DNA from: a virus
Virus record (IMG/VR): IMGVR_UViG_3300017613_000901
Location: 1 to 39,242 of that record
Strand: one strand, 5' to 3'
DNA: 39,242 nucleotides
The notes beneath the pieces were generated by a model. It saw only the letters and a list, made by a program, of their open reading frames with translations, made no database searches and was not told the DNA's origin. This document shows positions 39,086 to 39,242 of the stretch, piece after piece (position 1 is the stretch's first letter; each line of letters opens with the position of its first letter). Made by a program: the position numbers and the translations under genes.

Positions 39086-39242
39086 TTAATAGTCTTCCGG
39101 TCTCATAATCGTAAAACCTTCATGTTCATTGAATACAAGCCAGAAAGTGTATTTCTTGGGACGTAACAAGACAGTGAACGGTATTAAATAGCAGTCGCCT
39201 TTACTCTTTAAGATACGACGAAATTCGAGAGTTGCCAGGTAG
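39086..39242 (-). CDS. C-terminal fragment of a leftward gene
   Basis: An open frame enters from the right edge and stops at 39086-39088. The last 52 residues read ...LEFRRILKSKGDCYLIPFTV, then YTFWLVFNEHEGFTIMRPEDY. It is beta-rich and typical of a small protein end. The start is outside the window. No family recognised. It appears to be upstream in the same leftward operon, 86 nt before the Imm5-like gene. Confidence 0.5.
   Translation of the reverse strand, partial: YLATLEFRRILKSKGDCYLIPFTVLLRPKKYTFWLVFNEHEGFTIMRPEDY

Overview
The window reads as the right-hand part of an AT-rich tailed bacteriophage genome (or a prophage or metagenomic phage contig). It has a complete head gene set, podovirus-type tail genes (adaptor and nozzle), a very large ejection-type protein, a lysis cassette, and then dozens of tightly packed small early-type genes. 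Strong AGGAGG-type ribosome sites and near-consensus sigma70 promoters argue for a host with ordinary Shine-Dalgarno initiation. TAA, TAG and TGA all act as stops, so the code looks standard. I cannot name the host. No integrase, terminase or polymerase is visible; terminase is expected just to the left.

Layout. 1-4635: portal (5' end missing), zinc-ribbon protein, small ORF, scaffold, major capsid protein and two small capsid-associated proteins. 4636-11535: a carbohydrate/modification block inserted between head and tail genes, with two methyltransferases, three glycosyltransferases (one a double-domain chimera with a zinc-knuckle insert), a radical SAM enzyme with C-terminal cysteines, and small zinc-finger and virion-like proteins. 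11546-18689: virion proteins, including a LamG-domain protein with a roughly 235-residue Ser/Pro-rich stalk, the head-tail adaptor, the tail nozzle and repeat-built fibre-like proteins. 18708-24049: coiled-coil and ejection-type proteins, ending in a 1265-residue polyvalent protein. 24046-25910: M15 peptidase endolysin and holin-like membrane proteins.

25919-26092 holds a strong promoter and a structured leader. 26093-37841 is a long co-directional array that includes a Bet-type annealing recombinase, a YopX-like protein, a YcgL-like nucleotidyltransferase, an orphan beta-class DNA methyltransferase, a RusA resolvase and many tiny zinc-binding proteins. The array is interrupted at 31610-31948 by a highly structured non-coding segment. 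37842-38315 is a non-coding control region with a terminator hairpin, a consensus promoter, a hairpin-rich putative transcript and two tandem DnaA boxes, and is a candidate replication origin. 38316-39242 is a short leftward operon: a zinc-ribbon protein, an alanine-rich Imm5-like protein and a cut gene.

How it may work together: the structural and lysis genes form the late arm and the 25.9 kb promoter drives the early arm. Bet and RusA would serve recombination and the orphan methyltransferase DNA protection. The modification block sits inside the virion region, so it may decorate virion proteins, with the Ser/Pro stalk as an attractive but unproven acceptor. All functions here come from motif recognition in the sequence; no searches were run.
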